Positions 25,301 to 53,079 of a DNA stretch of 64,000 nt are shown here, piece after piece; within the stretch, counting starts at the first letter, position 1, and every line of letters begins with the position of its first letter. The notes beneath the pieces are model-generated. The model had not been told where the DNA came from. It saw only the letters and a program-made list of their open reading frames with translations, and searched no databases. The translations under genes were made by a program, and so were the position numbers. The stretch is taken from the NCBI GenBank assembly GCA_029582265.1, contig CM055833.1:28734288-28798287 (forward strand), given 5' to 3'. The DNA is from Zoroaster sp. YZ-2022 (taxonomy: Eukaryota; Echinodermata; Asteroidea; Forcipulatida; Zoroasteridae).

Positions 25301-27803
25301 CTAGCCAAATGCCAGTTAAAACATCAGTGGACTAGTCAAAACACCTCTCTTAGTCTTGATGCAAGACATTGTTGAGGGCAATCCCTGACTGTTCATTAAC
25401 CCTAACCACCCCAAACCCATCAAATTCCAACAGCTGGTTGTGTGGCATTTTGATGGACTCAGTGCTGTATAGCCCATGCATGGTGTTGGATTTTGGTGGA
25501 TTCATCAGGAAGGTTCCTAGCCAAAACCATTAGGGGGTTAGGGTTAATACAATTTGAGCACAAATACATTTGTTATGGCTGCCAACCTCATAATGTATAA
25601 TCTTGCTAAGTTTGCAGTAGCCCAGTTTGGCCTTTCTGCTGTTCATATAGAGTCCAGCCAGGGTTAAGCTTGCACATACCTGTGAGTGTTCCGTGATCTT
25701 CACACTGAGGTAATAACTTGCCACTGTGACACACATTAAGTGGTGAGGTCTTGCCTGTCAACAAAACAGAGATTTCATTATGAATTAAGTTTCTGTAAAA
25801 TAAAAGAAATGAGGGGAAATGGCAAAAAGGCATCATCCATAATCAAAATGGTTGTCTAAGTAATAGAATCTTATCACTCTTGTCAATGTCAATTGCAGTT
25901 TAATAACTTATTTGCAAAATTTTAAAAAACACGAGCGAAAGCTCCAACATCGACACTCATCGACACATTTTGTTCGACTACCATCAACCTTTTCAGAAGA
26001 GGTCCACATGATCAATATGCTAATTAGGCTTACAAAGGTTACCAAGTGCTGCGTTTAATGGTCTATTGATGTATAAGAAAGATATCTACACAAGTAAGCA
26101 GGAGGTTGTGGGTGCGATTCCCGCCCGAGTCAATTGTGGAGGTTTTTTTTTTCGTAAAGTATCAAGTAAAATGTCCATACATATGTCGGTGTTAGGCAAA
26201 AATCAAATCAATTATTAGAATCTTATTCAAATTATCTTCAACGTACTAGGGCTGTGCATTTTCGGATATTTTTGGAACTGGATACCAGTTGTCATTTTTG
26301 TTGAGTACATGCAGTCCGGTGGTGTACAAATGTACTGTAAATGGTAACAAATTGACTTTTATAATACAAAGGATACCATACTATCGATCTTTTCTTTATT
26401 GGAGTGTAATCTCTTGAATTTAAAGATAATTGTCTGTAAAAGGGTAAACATTACATTGTTCAAGAGTCACAGATTTCTGTTCGCACTGCTCAAATGTTAA
26501 GTCCGAATTTTAAAAAGTCGTTTACGGGTAATTGGAACCGAAAAATGGAACCGGGTAATGGCTATCTCGATACCCGGATACTTTTCACAGCCCTACAACG
26601 TACCTTGACAACAGAAAGGAAGCGATCCATTGTATTGACAGCTAAGAAGAATGTTTCTGACGATAGTGCATAGAATCGATTCCAACTGCGTAATCTATCA
26701 ACAAGTGTATCATGCATGGACAGTGTGATGCTATCCTCATCCTGTGTAAAGCAAAAAAAAATGACAAACATCGTAAGGTTATTGAAGGGGTGGATCCAGG
26801 GTCTCGAAGAAGGGAACATTTGGCAAAAAAGGAAGGTACGCTATTAAAACCGCCACTTTTTAAGGGTTTTGGGGGATTCTTTTTGCAACCACTAACCAGT
26901 TAAAAAATTATTCTATCGCTTTTTGGGGGGTACAGAAAGTGAAAAACTATCTTTAAAAAATCTGACTTTATTTCCCTTCTAAAAAAATCCTCCCCTTCAG
27001 AAAATAGAAGCATCCTATTATATACACCTCACAAAAAGAAAGTCCCCACCTGTATGTTTTAAAAATATTTTTAAATTTTAGAGACTTATGAGCATAAACA
27101 TGATATGACGATTTAGCCTGATCATCGACACACATGTTGCAAGCAAGATTTGTGCGGATAACGTTGCGCATCAGTGCACACAACTCGGTTGATTGTGTGG
27201 GGGTACCTGTTCATTTCTCACAACTTTGCATTGTGGCTCAAAATAACGCCCCTGAACTCAAGCAAAATGGGTTATCCCTTTTGTCATCAGCTTTATTTGT
27301 CTGTTACATAATGTCTTGGAGCACTTTTAAACTAAAGACCTCATTATTGCAATGTTCATTTGCCAAGTTGTCATACAGGTGGGGACTTTCTTTTTGTGAG
27401 GTGTTTAGTTGCCACTGCGCATGTACAATGACCGTGTTGGTCACTAACGGGGAGTTGACAAGATCAGACTGACATGACTGAGGAAGTCATCGTATACCAA
27501 AAATGCCTGATTTTTCTTGAAATAAATATCCTGGAATAATATGAAGTATATGTCCATCATCATGATGTTTTTCACCTTACTGGGAAGGTAAGATTACATT
27601 ATTAGTTATATTGAAGGAGAAAAAGTGGCGGTTGGATACGACATTCTACCCACAACGAAAAATATAGATTTTAGTTTAAGTTATAATACGTTTACCTCAG
27701 GAATATGCTGTAGATGTTCAAGGTGAGGCAGGTAAAACTCCACTGCATCCATGGCGGCTTGTATCATACGCCATAGATGGGTCTTCCCTGAAGATGCTGA
27801 CAT
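22335..27803 (-). CDS. CCNG: Cyclin G (CCNG1/CCNG2-type)
   Basis: Member of the atypical cyclin G/I group; vertebrate CCNG1/CCNG2 act in growth arrest and the p53/PP2A response (family knowledge). Seven coding exons, in transcript order: 27803-27696, 26741-26604, 25754-25680, 24666-24400, 23912-23790, 23134-22911, 22545-22335; all junctions GT/AG and in frame, 381 aa. The cyclin box starts in exon 2, with SSETFFLAVNTMDRFLSVVK at 63-82. K101 and E132 (in ARMENIILQKLGW) fit the Lys-Glu pair of the cyclin fold. Exon 6 carries the cyclin-G signature LTSYSSPECKRP...LSWVISSRTARQI followed by PIPE, close to what I recall of human CCNG1. The last exon (residues 312-381) is not recognised. Start ATG at 27803 is preceded by an acceptor (cttttcttag), implying an upstream non-coding exon. 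Head-to-head with cyclin I. Confidence 0.93.
22669..22686. repeat. (TA)n microsatellite
   Basis: Short TA run in the last intron of the cyclin G gene. Confidence 0.8.
24807..24957. mobile_element. Partial copy of the 11.1-kb MITE family
   Basis: Shares, in reverse orientation, long stretches with 11090-11330 ('gaggcctctcttagccacca', 'ggggtatgaac', 'accagaaaccg'). One end is degraded. Lies in cyclin G intron 3. Confidence 0.7.
25400..25543. mobile_element. 144-bp TTAA-flanked element, CCCTAACCACCCC ends
   Basis: TTAA at 25396-25399 and 25544-25547. Inverted ends CCCTAACC(A)CCCC / (G)GGGGTTAGGG. Related in its ends to the 19.56-kb element. Lies close to exon 3, in cyclin G intron 3. Confidence 0.75.
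26040..26135 (+). repeat. tRNA-like SINE remnant
   Basis: A B-box-like word (gtgcgattccc) follows 'aagcaggaggttgtgg', resembling the 3' half of a tRNA and typical of tRNA-derived SINE heads. The 5' half is degenerate and no cloverleaf is evident. In cyclin G intron 2. Confidence 0.35.
26849..27650. mobile_element. DNA transposon remnant, CCGCCACTTTTT family, with nested insertion
   Basis: Ends on CCGCCACTTTTTAAG (left, outermost bases lost) and AAAAGTGGCGGTTGGATACG(ACATTCTACCC) (right). Related copies lie at 28953-29284 and 37455-37915, with an opposed fragment at 37917-38123. The body has no open frame, so all are non-autonomous. It occupies cyclin G intron 1 and is interrupted by the element at 27025-27403. 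Confidence 0.82.
27025..27403. mobile_element. Nested TA-type MITE with perfect 32-bp TIRs
   Basis: Left arm 27025-27056 begins CACCTCACAAAAAGAAAG; the right arm 27372-27403 is its exact reverse complement. The uninterrupted relative at about 37.63 kb lacks this block, so it inserted into the older element. 'TATA' precedes the left end, compatible with a TA target. Confidence 0.9.
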
Positions 27804-28106
27804 CTTGATTGTATGAATGATCGTGTAGGCTAAGAAAAGCTCAGCTCAGAACTGTCTTCATCGTTGTGTTCCTCTTTCAAAACATAAATGTTACCTCATT
27901 AATTGCGATTAAATCTGAAATCAAATTTTATAATCAAGTTCAGGCATAATGTACGATCAATATCTTTGGTCATTTTAAAATACATTTAAAAAAATTTGAT
28001 TTAGACATAAAAATATCGGTCATGCATATTTATAAAAACAAAGCGCATGAGCGGCATTAACAATGTCATGGAAAGGGGGGGTTGACATTATGATCTTATT
28101 GGTTAA

Positions 28107-28474
28107 CCCTCCTACTTCTGGTACCTTTTTCATACAAGTTGATCCACCATTTGAAACCATTCGCTTTTGTGGTTTTGAATGGTGAAATAACTGTACAGTA
28201 TTGATTTCCCCAAAATGGTTTCGAATGGTAGGTCAGCTAATACAAAACCTCGTTTGGATCTTTCCAAATGGTAGTACAGCTAATACAAAACCTTGTTTGG
28301 ATACTTCTAAGTGGTGTGAATCAATGGACCCTCTATGCATTTGAATGGATGTGAATGGTAGTAAAGCTTGCTACCAACACTGTTCAAATGGTATCACCAT
28401 GTGTGTACAAAACCAATGGACATTTTTGAAAGTGGAAATTTTGAATGGTTTCAAATGGTCAAACAGTAGGAGGG
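28107..28474. mobile_element. TTAA-flanked MITE, CCCTCCTAC ends (copy 1)
   Basis: TTAA at 28103-28106 and 28475-28478; inverted ends CCCTCCTAC / GTAGGAGGG. The interior is full of 'gaatggt' and 'caaatggt' words. TTAA duplication plus CCC-starting ends fit piggyBac-type elements. A second, interrupted copy lies at 42556-43714. Confidence 0.82.
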
Positions 28475-28533
28475 TTAATCTGTAGCATTTAATTGACATA
28501 CATGTACTGGATAGGTGTTCTTCATTTATTTGC

Positions 28534-28724
28534 AATAAGCCTTATCGCTAATAGCACTGAAGCAACTGCCGCAAAGCATACAGGGATACAAAAAGGGGTA
28601 TCTGTTTGGCGCAGCTTTTGTGACGTCAATAATATATTTTTTGTCCGCGCGGCACGCAGTGGCGCTGTTGAGCCCACAGACATCCTGCAATTCCTTGCAG
28701 CTGCTATTAGCGATAAGGCTTATT
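28534..28724. mobile_element. 191-bp hairpin element with perfect 21-bp TIRs
   Basis: The left arm 28534-28554 (AATAAGCCTTATCGCTAAT...) and right arm 28704-28724 are exact reverse complements. The interior includes a CG-rich patch (gtccgcgcggcacgcagtgg). Superfamily not determined. Confidence 0.85.
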
Positions 28725-28952
28725 ATACAGAAAAAAAACCTTGAATTATTATTTTATACCACGATCTTGCCTGTCAACCTAACAGCACAGCACAGTTCCC
28801 AGGGGGAAGGAAGGATCTCATTACTCAAGGCTGTGAGTGTGACAGGGGGAGTATGTAGCAAACTAGTAAATTATTTACAATTTTCTAAATTAGGTCCTAG
28901 TAAATTACAATTTTCAGACCAAATTTGATTGTAATTTAAATTATTAATCAGA

Positions 28953-29284
28953 AAGAATGTTGTATCCGACCGCCACTTTTTAAGGGGATTTTTGGAATTT
29001 TTTTGCAACCAATAACCAGTTAAAAAATTATTCTATCGATTTTTAGGGGTACAAAAAGCGAAAGCTATCTTTAAAATCCATTTTTATGATGGTTTTCGGA
29101 CTTTATTTCCCTTCTTAAAAAGTCCTCCCCTTCAGAAAATAGAAAGATCCTATCCCCTAGTTGCCACTGGCATGACTGGCACTGCATATGTACAATGACC
29201 ATATTGGAGGAGTTGACAAGATCAGACTGACATGACTGAGGATGTCATCGTATACCAAAAAAGCCTGATACGACATTCTACCCT
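28953..29284. mobile_element. CCGCCACTTTTT-family element, shorter copy
   Basis: Left end AGAATGTTGTATCCGACCGC and right end GATACGACATTCTACCC are inverted. The body matches 26860-27000 and 27405-27500 but is internally deleted. Lies between the cyclin G coding start and its putative leader exon. Confidence 0.82.
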
Positions 29285-29760
29285 TTATGAATCACAATGT
29301 TGGCAAATGAGACTAATCATCATGTTTTGGAGCATTTTCATAACCGCCCCCCCCCCCCCACCTCCCACCACCACCAGTTTTTAAACATGCAACTAACAAT
29401 TAGGCCTACAAATAAAAACACTTGGTGGTGGAACACTGCATTCTAACTTTAATTCTCTACAAAACGGTGAAAAACAGTGAACAAAATATCATAAATCTTG
29501 CATTGTTTGGTCGATCAATCGTGGGCGGGGGTTTTCACACACAAAAAATAACTAAAGTTAGGCTCTAACGACGTTAACACAATAACAGTTAACGTGAGGG
29601 GCCTAGGCCTACTTAACATTGTCATTGTCATTAAAATTTCAATTTTCCATGACCAAAAAATGCATAAAAATATCTTTGTCGGATTTTGTAAATATTTAAG
29701 AGCGAAATTATACCAATTAAATTAGTCTTTTATAGCATAAAATCTATTTATTCCACTTAC

Positions 29761-29880
29761 AACTTGCCTCTATTTGTCAGATGATGCCTGGAGCAGCGTA
29801 AACATTACACGTCAGGTACTGTGGCCAGCTGGTGGTCGCGTCTCGCTCGAGAGACAGACAATTCCCACAACAACATACAA
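29761..29880 (-). other. Putative non-coding first exon of cyclin G
   Basis: A strong donor on the minus strand (AAGTT/GTAAGTGG, intron side 29760-29751) has no coding frame behind it and could join the acceptor just upstream of the cyclin G ATG. The 5' boundary near 29880 is a guess. Transcript data would decide. Confidence 0.3.
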
Positions 29881-30600
29881 CCTTTGTTATGTTCAAATTG
29901 TCGGTTTCAAAATTGGCGCGTTTGCCTGTCAGCTTCTCTAGCCACCAATAAAAAATGTAACCTTGTAAATTTCATCAATCGGAAGCTTGCATACAAGTTT
30001 CCACTTTTCACCATGCAAATGTTTGAGTCTGTGAAATAAATCTCATTTGTGTTACTCAATCATTGGCTTTCACAAATTTTGGAGGGGAAAATATATATCC
30101 CAGGGTCTAAAATGGACCTCGTATCAATTAATTAAATTGAACTTTCATGTTGTTGCTATTAATTGTACGTTCATCATGCATGCACTACGTGACCTATTTG
30201 TTTGTCATCATTCATGACTCACTACCGCCGCTATAAGGCGCCCCACAAAATAGTTCTTAATCGTTTTGAATGAGATTAAATAGAACAGAAAAACGATTAA
30301 ACACAAATGTTAATTCTGATTTTTTAAAATAACCAAATGACAATTTTAGAAACAAATGTGCAATACAAAGATGTGTCAAAATTAAAATCATTTTGCGGAT
30401 GGCTATTTCAATTCTTACGGCAGTCGACGACGCAAGCGCAAATTAGCTGCATATATTACCAACGTAACTCGACCAACCGGTAAATAAATGTACACATTAT
30501 CAGCTGTGTACAAAAAAATATTAAACGAAGGTGTCGGACCTTCATTTTTTTTCTGTTGAAATTTTGACCAGTTAGTAGCTGAAAATGGACGCCAAAATGT
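29880..30600. promoter_or_regulatory. Candidate bidirectional promoter of the cyclin G/cyclin I pair
   Basis: A segment of about 0.7 kb without a recognised mobile element, lying between a minus-strand donor at 29760 and a plus-strand donor at 30688. TEs flank it on the cyclin G side. No TATA box or CpG island is obvious. Inferred from the divergent gene layout only. Confidence 0.3.
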
Positions 30601-30687
30601 GTTAATTGGGACCAGGAGTCTTCACAGACGCTTATGGATAACGCTGATTCGTTCAGCCGTTGCGTGTGTCGCTGTTTTGGGCAGAAG
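30590..30687 (+). other. Putative non-coding first exon of cyclin I
   Basis: Ends in a strong donor (GCAGAAG/GTAAGG at 30687/30688) with no open coding frame through it. Followed 1 kb later by the cyclin I start exon, which has a good acceptor (ttattgcag) at about 31723. The 5' boundary is a guess. Confidence 0.3.
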
Positions 30688-30699
30688 GTAAGGTTTTGT

Positions 30700-31720
30700 A
30701 AAAATCTTGTCTGGTTTTGGACTCCCGATTTTTGACAGCGCAAAATTTACTTCAGAATGCGATCGATAACTTTGTTAACACTATTTTATAGCATAGCAGT
30801 TGTGTAATTTAACATTATGTAATTTCTTGAACCACATTGCCGTTAAATTCAATTTGAGTAATGTTTTAATCAATTCAGCAGATCATAGTTCATGCATGGT
30901 ACATAATATTTATTTAAAATGTATTAAAACGGTTATTTTTACAGTGACGTAAAATATTGGGCGTATCCGTATTTGGAGGCAGCATTGACAATGAAAAGCC
31001 CATTTGCTTTGTTCACAGGTGTTATGCACAGACCAATATTGAGGTGTAGTTTTTGGCAATTTGATTGAATGCCAGGTTTTTTGTGAAATTTCAGACTAGA
31101 TTGCATCTGGAAGTACAATAGGGATAAGGATTATTTATGTTACAAAAAGTGTAAACATAATTTGCTTATTTGTGTAACTGTTACGAGTTTTGAGGGTTAA
31201 CGTTAACGGTTAACTTAAAGTTAAGTTAAACGTAACTTGGGGCCGTACATAATTTTATAAATAAATATCTTATCATTGCCAAAAGGATTATAAGTCACCA
31301 AGAAATATACAAAGGGCTTTGCTTTCTTGATTTTATCTTTATAGGACCTGGCGTTATGATCTCTATATTTTTACTTAAGAGGCCAGATCTAACTGTAAAT
31401 TAGTTTAAATTGATACAAAATTAATATCATTGGTGATTAATCTGGGGAAAAAACATGATCACAATAATATCAACTTCAATAATGTGCATGTTAGGTTGTT
31501 ATCCAATGTTTTTCATTTGATTTTTACATTTGTTTAAATATTTTAATCCGGTTTAAAAAATATAGGCCTATGTAATAAAATTATCATTGTAATGATGTGG
31601 CTTCGAGGAAGTGCAGGGTTTGTACTTCTGTAGTCGGACATGCATGTATTTCCCAGCTGATCATTGATAGTAAGTATTTCTCTTTGATATAAAAATCTAA
31701 AGGTGCCAGTGGTTTTATTG
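30700..31720. other. Intron-like gap before the cyclin I start exon
   Basis: AT-rich sequence with no coding signal and no recognised repeat; probably the 5' UTR intron of cyclin I. Confidence 0.4.
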
Positions 31721-31769
31721 CAGGTGCCCGTGGTTGCTGTGTGTGGGGTGGGACAGGCCAGAACTAGCT

Positions 31770-47891
<16,122 letters not shown>

Positions 47892-48880
47892 TGCTTTGCT
47901 GTAGACTTAGGACGTAGGTATTTTTCTGGATATCCAGTGAGTATTTTCCATTTTTTCCTGTGATTTTTGTTGAATAATGTTGTCATTCAGATATCACCTA
48001 AAATTTTCAAATGTGAAAATATGAAGTTTGGAAAATTAAATCAAATAGGTGCTCTTGAAATATAGGTGTTTATTGTTCCAATATAACTTAAAACAAAATG
48101 TAGGAATAATAGAAATCTGTAGATAATTCTCAAATTCATTTATGCTTTTGAAACTTAGCAGCATATTACAAAAAAGAATTAAAAATTTTTATTGCCTATT
48201 TTAAATCCTTTTATTCAATAGATTTTTACTCACCAAAAATGCTTCAAGGTATTTGTTAAAATTGAAGTGAAGTAAGTGTATGTCTTCGTACTATGCCCAC
48301 CTAGATTTTGTCCAAAACAACTGACCTCATCTCTACTAACCTTATATATTGGATTTAGGTTTCAAAAAGGATTATTTCCAAATTAACTATAGGAGAAAAC
48401 GTATGTGTGTTGACAAAATAGTCAACAAGTATTACACACAACAAATAATAAAACTAATTTTTGGGGAAAATGTTAAAATAGAAAGAATAGTTACGTTGTC
48501 AAAAGTGGCAAAGTAATTATTGTTACTGAGAAGACATCAGTTACTAAACAGTAAAAGTCTCAGCACACTGATTATGGTGAAAATTAATTATTTTTTCATT
48601 TATTGCCAGTATTTAAATTAAGAAAATTGAAGACACAATCCATTTTTTTATTTTTTTATTATTATATTGATTTTGAGAGAGTTTAAAAATGTTCGCAAGT
48701 GTTTTTATTTAAAGAAAACTGAGATTCTGAAATATGAAGTTGATGCTTTTTAGGTGACATTAACACTTGTCTTGTGAGACCAAAAAATTAACTTGAGACA
48801 AAGGTATGTTAAATGAGCCTTAAACATACAATACACAAAACTACAAAAGAATGGGATATGGTTACATTTGAAGAGGTCTA
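47892..48880. other. Presumed 3' UTR of cyclin I
   Basis: AT-rich sequence directly after the stop codon, with no coding signal. The polyadenylation site could not be chosen among several A-rich candidates. Confidence 0.4.
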
Positions 48881-48882
48881 TA

Positions 48883-49688
48883 GGCCCTTTCACACGAGAC
48901 CGTTTTAACAAGGGACCTTGAATATAAATCGCATCCATGTTAAAAAATAGCAAATCCCAGTCGTGTGAAAGCTATCCTTGTTAAATAATTACCACGGATC
49001 CTCGTTATTTATAGCAGAGATCGAGACCTCCAAAAAATCGCATCGATGTTAAAATCGCCACGATAGGTCGTGTGAAACGCTTCGTGCGCCCAAACAGGGG
49101 ACCCTTGCTTTGGCGGTATCATTTCGCATGCGCAGAACGTGTCACTAGATCAGCTTGCAATAATCCCGGATGTGTGTTGGTAAACAACTTGTACGTTCCC
49201 ATCACACGTCACATTGGTCAGTGAATGATACGGTTTCAGCGTAACTCCAAGAGACGTTCTTCGCCCAGACACGGACACGTTGGATGGCCTTAAGTTAGAA
49301 ATATGGCTCTGTGAATCCGTCAGAATTGTTGCAAGTATACTTGATTCGATATCCATAATAAAACGAGAACAAAATTGTCGGGAAATGAAAACAAAATGTG
49401 GGAGAAAGTAACGTTTGACGCACAACGCATAGGCCTATATCTTCGCGGGAAAAGCACTGGTACAACGTAGAAGAAAGCGTTCAGTGAATAAGCTCTGCGC
49501 GCGGTACCAGTGAAATATTGGATTGCACAATCATGACCTTTGACCCTCCATGAAAAACAAGGGACGTTAGTTTTGGCGTGAGTGGAAGTCGTGTGAAAGT
49601 TTGTTAAAAAATCGCAAACGACCGAGGCGACAGACAACTGGCGCCCATTACCAAGGACCTTTGTTATCGGTGCTCGTGTGAAAAGGGC
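48883..49688. mobile_element. Element with GGCCCTTTCACACGA ends
   Basis: Inverted ends GGCCCTTTCACACGA / TCGTGTGAAAAGGGC, then further imperfect pairing (accttg / aaggacctt). The interior repeats 'gtcgtgtgaaa' several times. No transposase frame. Lies about 1 kb after the cyclin I stop. Confidence 0.75.
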
Positions 49689-49689
49689 T

Positions 49690-51750
49690 TATGACTGCCA
49701 TCTAAAATCCAATTCATACTTGATACGAATGCGAAGGGAATAGTGATTTGCAGAAGTTGAACACAACTTGTCACACTTTCATTTCGCATTCGCATGAAGT
49801 ACGAACCCAGGATCAGATAGCTGGCAAACTAATACAAAAACCAATGAAAACTGGCAAGCCATTTCATAAACTGATAGCTGTTAAAGCTATAAGCACAATC
49901 TACTAACAGTTATGAATCTAATAGTTTTGTCATCTAATATTTGATGGACATAGGCCAAACCTATTCGTTGTTGTTTTGCAGTACGCCTAATGAATTTTTA
50001 ACCAAATGCTTTATTAAAAAAGAATAATATATTCTGGAATTAGTAATTTATTCTTTTGAGTAAAGATGATTGATGAGATGTTTTAATTACTTACAAGCTA
50101 AATGTGTTTATATAACTCTTGCATTAATATGTAACATTTATTTCTTGTTGACAAAATAAGGACATTCTCAAAAAGACTTCACAAGACAAATCAAGAAAAT
50201 CTAAAAGTATATTAGATTTTTTTTTCAAATTTGTTTATAAATTAAGAGTAATTACTTGCATATAGCAGGGAATTCATTTTAACTTGTTTGTGAATTAGTT
50301 CAAAAGAATTTTAAAGTAAAGATTAATTCCTGCAATATGTCTGATTGACTATTGATTTAGTATAAACTTTACTGTAGAAAAAACTCTTTAGTTTAGTGTC
50401 ATTGTAACGTGTATTTTATGCATGTTTTGTATATTGTTGTCAATTTTGTGTTATTTATTTTGCATGTTAATTTGGTGCTAATGTGCTGATTCAGTTACGT
50501 TAGCTGATTGAACGTGAAATGTCTCGCGTCTAAGTCTATCAACACCTATGTAAATTATTAAAAATTAGATGTAAACATGTAAAAAATAAGACAAATGTGA
50601 TATACATATTATTTATAAAAATCACTCTGTGAGTGGAAGAAAAAAAAATCAAAAAGTATTGAAAAAAATATGCAACAAAAATGTAAATGTATTCTTACTT
50701 GCCAACCAATAGGGGCAGTGTTATTATGTAAACCTTGTATAATGTTGAGTTTTTAGATGTTTTAGAGGTTTTGTACTGAAGACTTATGCTTGATAATATT
50801 TTTCTGGGTGAGAGCATATTGTACCCCTTTAGTTTTGTACACTGGTATGATTGAAGGTTTTTTTAACGAGTTTTAAATGAGGTTTTTAATGTTTCTCATT
50901 CTGTTTGTCTTAACAAGATAAGATGATAACTTGTGTGTCTTTTAGATGGATTCATATGAGAGGACTTCTATTCATTGTTTCGTTCAGTATTAATATCTTA
51001 CCATTATGGGTGACTTTGAAGACACTGGTGACAGCGTTATTCTGAGCATGCCCAGGATATCAAGAACAACGGACAAGAACTGTTAAGTTTACTGCCATCT
51101 CGTATCTGACAGGTCTTCCATTTGGGTAGAAATTCTTTCTGGATCAGTACGACCATACAAATTTATGGTAATTGGACATTTTAAGGGTATAACTTCAGGT
51201 GAGAATTTCATTGCAGATGTATTTTTTAAAGTGCATTACAGTGATTAATTCAATCAGTTTGACTGTTTAAGTTGTTTTGACAGACTTAGGCTTTCAAATA
51301 TATTGTGTACTCTACATGTGCTTTATGCACACCTGATCTTTGCATGTATCTGTGAAAAACTAAGTTTTGCAGTGTTAAAAATACTGGTGTTTTTCCCTTG
51401 TACATCGTGATGAAGTTTGGGTAGTGTACATATTTCAAATTACTGATGTTCAGAAATCAAACCAGCTAATCGAAGATCAGTCGAAGTGTGTGTGTGCGCG
51501 ACAGGAGCATTCTTGAAACCATTTTAGAACAATCTGCCAATATTTAATAATTGTTTAATGATTTTCCTTCGTTTATTTTTGAAAATAAATTGGTTGAAGA
51601 TATTCATTGTACCAAAAATCTCCAAATTCAGTTTGTTGAGAAGTAACTTCAGAAAGTAAACTATTCAACAGTCGTAAGATCAGTTAATAAAAAATGAAAT
51701 CTTTTAATATTTGTTGTTTTAATATACATGTAGTTTATTTTACTGGTTGA
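49690..51750. other. Gene-free AT-rich stretch
   Basis: No exon supported. Could be cyclin I 3' UTR or intergenic. The best small frame is 51006-51086 (26 aa, MGDFEDTGDSVI...), too short to call. Confidence 0.5.
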
Positions 51751-51751
51751 A

Positions 51752-51771
51752 TATATATATATATATATATA
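51752..51771. repeat. (TA)n microsatellite
   Basis: TA run directly abutting the MITE at 51772, probably part of its TA-rich target. Confidence 0.85.
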
Positions 51772-52027
51772 CTAAAAACAATTTAGGGAACACCGGAATA
51801 ATCTCAGTTAAAGCAAGATCATTTATTTCAGATAAACACAATGTCTCACAGAATTGATGAGAAACAACTGCACAATGAAACAGATGATAAAGGATGCATG
51901 TAGTGATTACACATTTCATGACATGACTACTGAAAGAGAGTGGGTTTGCAAATGAAAATCCCGGTTCATGGAACATTTCAAACCTATTTGATGTTAAAAA
52001 ATCCGGTGTTCCCTAAATTGTTTTGAG
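51772..52027. mobile_element. TA-flanked MITE, CTCAAAACAATTTAGGG family (copy 2)
   Basis: Same ends and interior as 13707-13954, in the opposite orientation. TA follows the right end at 52028-52029 and precedes the left end. Confidence 0.88.
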
Positions 52028-52029
52028 TA

Positions 52030-53075
52030 GTATACATGAATTGGCACCACAGCTATTGCAATGACATCACAAACTAGCTATGATGAAAGAGTAAATGAAA
52101 CGAGTATTGAACCCAGCCATAACCATGCACCAATTAGTACAACCATTTTACCCTAGTGTTGAAGGAGAATAGAATCCCCTACTGCATAAGCTGAATAGAG
52201 GCAAACCATTTAATTAATCGTTATAGTGTCTTTGTGCCACTTTCAGCTTTATTCTTATACCTTGAGCAAATGCATGTGCAATCCCTTACAATTCTGTGGC
52301 GATTGGCCTTGTTTAGGTTGACTGACAGTAAATAAATTAAATAAATAAATAAAAAATAATTTAAAATATTCCATCGTCACAAGGTTTGCAGGGTGACCAG
52401 GTTTTATTTAAACAAAAAATAAGGGACATTTTGTGTGCATTTGTTCCAATGCGCGGCACTGGTGTAGCAATGGGGGAAGGATGTTTGAGGAACATGCGCT
52501 TGATACATGCCCCATCCATTGTCGCCCCCTCCTCAATGACCGTCCCTACTGAAATAATACATGGTACGACACTGACACCGGCCAACCACACACTATGTAC
52601 ATAATGCATAAACAACTGGCAAACGCCAACAACATTCAGTAAAAGTACACAATTATTTTTCTTTCTTTCAGTTTTAACTATTCCATCATCTTGTTCACCA
52701 AAACACAATATCTCTAATGAACAAAAGTAAACCTCATTTATGGAATTATTGCGTCAGGGATGTTGAACATTCGGCCTAGATTTGATTTTTGCCCTTCACC
52801 CACTCTATCCGTGCTTTCGAGAGTCTGCAGGGAAAAATACACAGGCGACTGTATCCTGGGCGATCTCGGCGGCCGGCCTTACATTCCCCTGGCCTGGTGA
52901 ACAGCGTGTAAAAGTCGTGCATTTTCCAATGACAGTGTCAGTCGTTTTTTGTCATTTGTCTATTGAATGAACATGTTGCACGCGTGTGCCAATACAGTGG
53001 CGGAAGGAGGGGTAGTCCACCCCACTTGTTGGCAAATTTGTGGCGTAAAAAATGTATAAAAGAAATATAACAAAT
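52030..53075. other. Gene-free stretch
   Basis: No exon supported. A GC-richer patch at 52840-52915 (ggcgatctcggcggccggcc) has no open frame with family resemblance. Confidence 0.5.
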
Positions 53076-53079
53076 AATT

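Noticed and set aside
27134..27472. 112-aa plus-strand frame near 27.1-27.5 kb
   Set aside because: It spans the boundary of the nested MITE and the older transposon, so it is a chance frame in mobile DNA.
51006..51086. 26-aa ATG frame (MGDFEDTGDSVI...) downstream of cyclin I
   Set aside because: Too short to distinguish from chance; no splice link to cyclin I was established.
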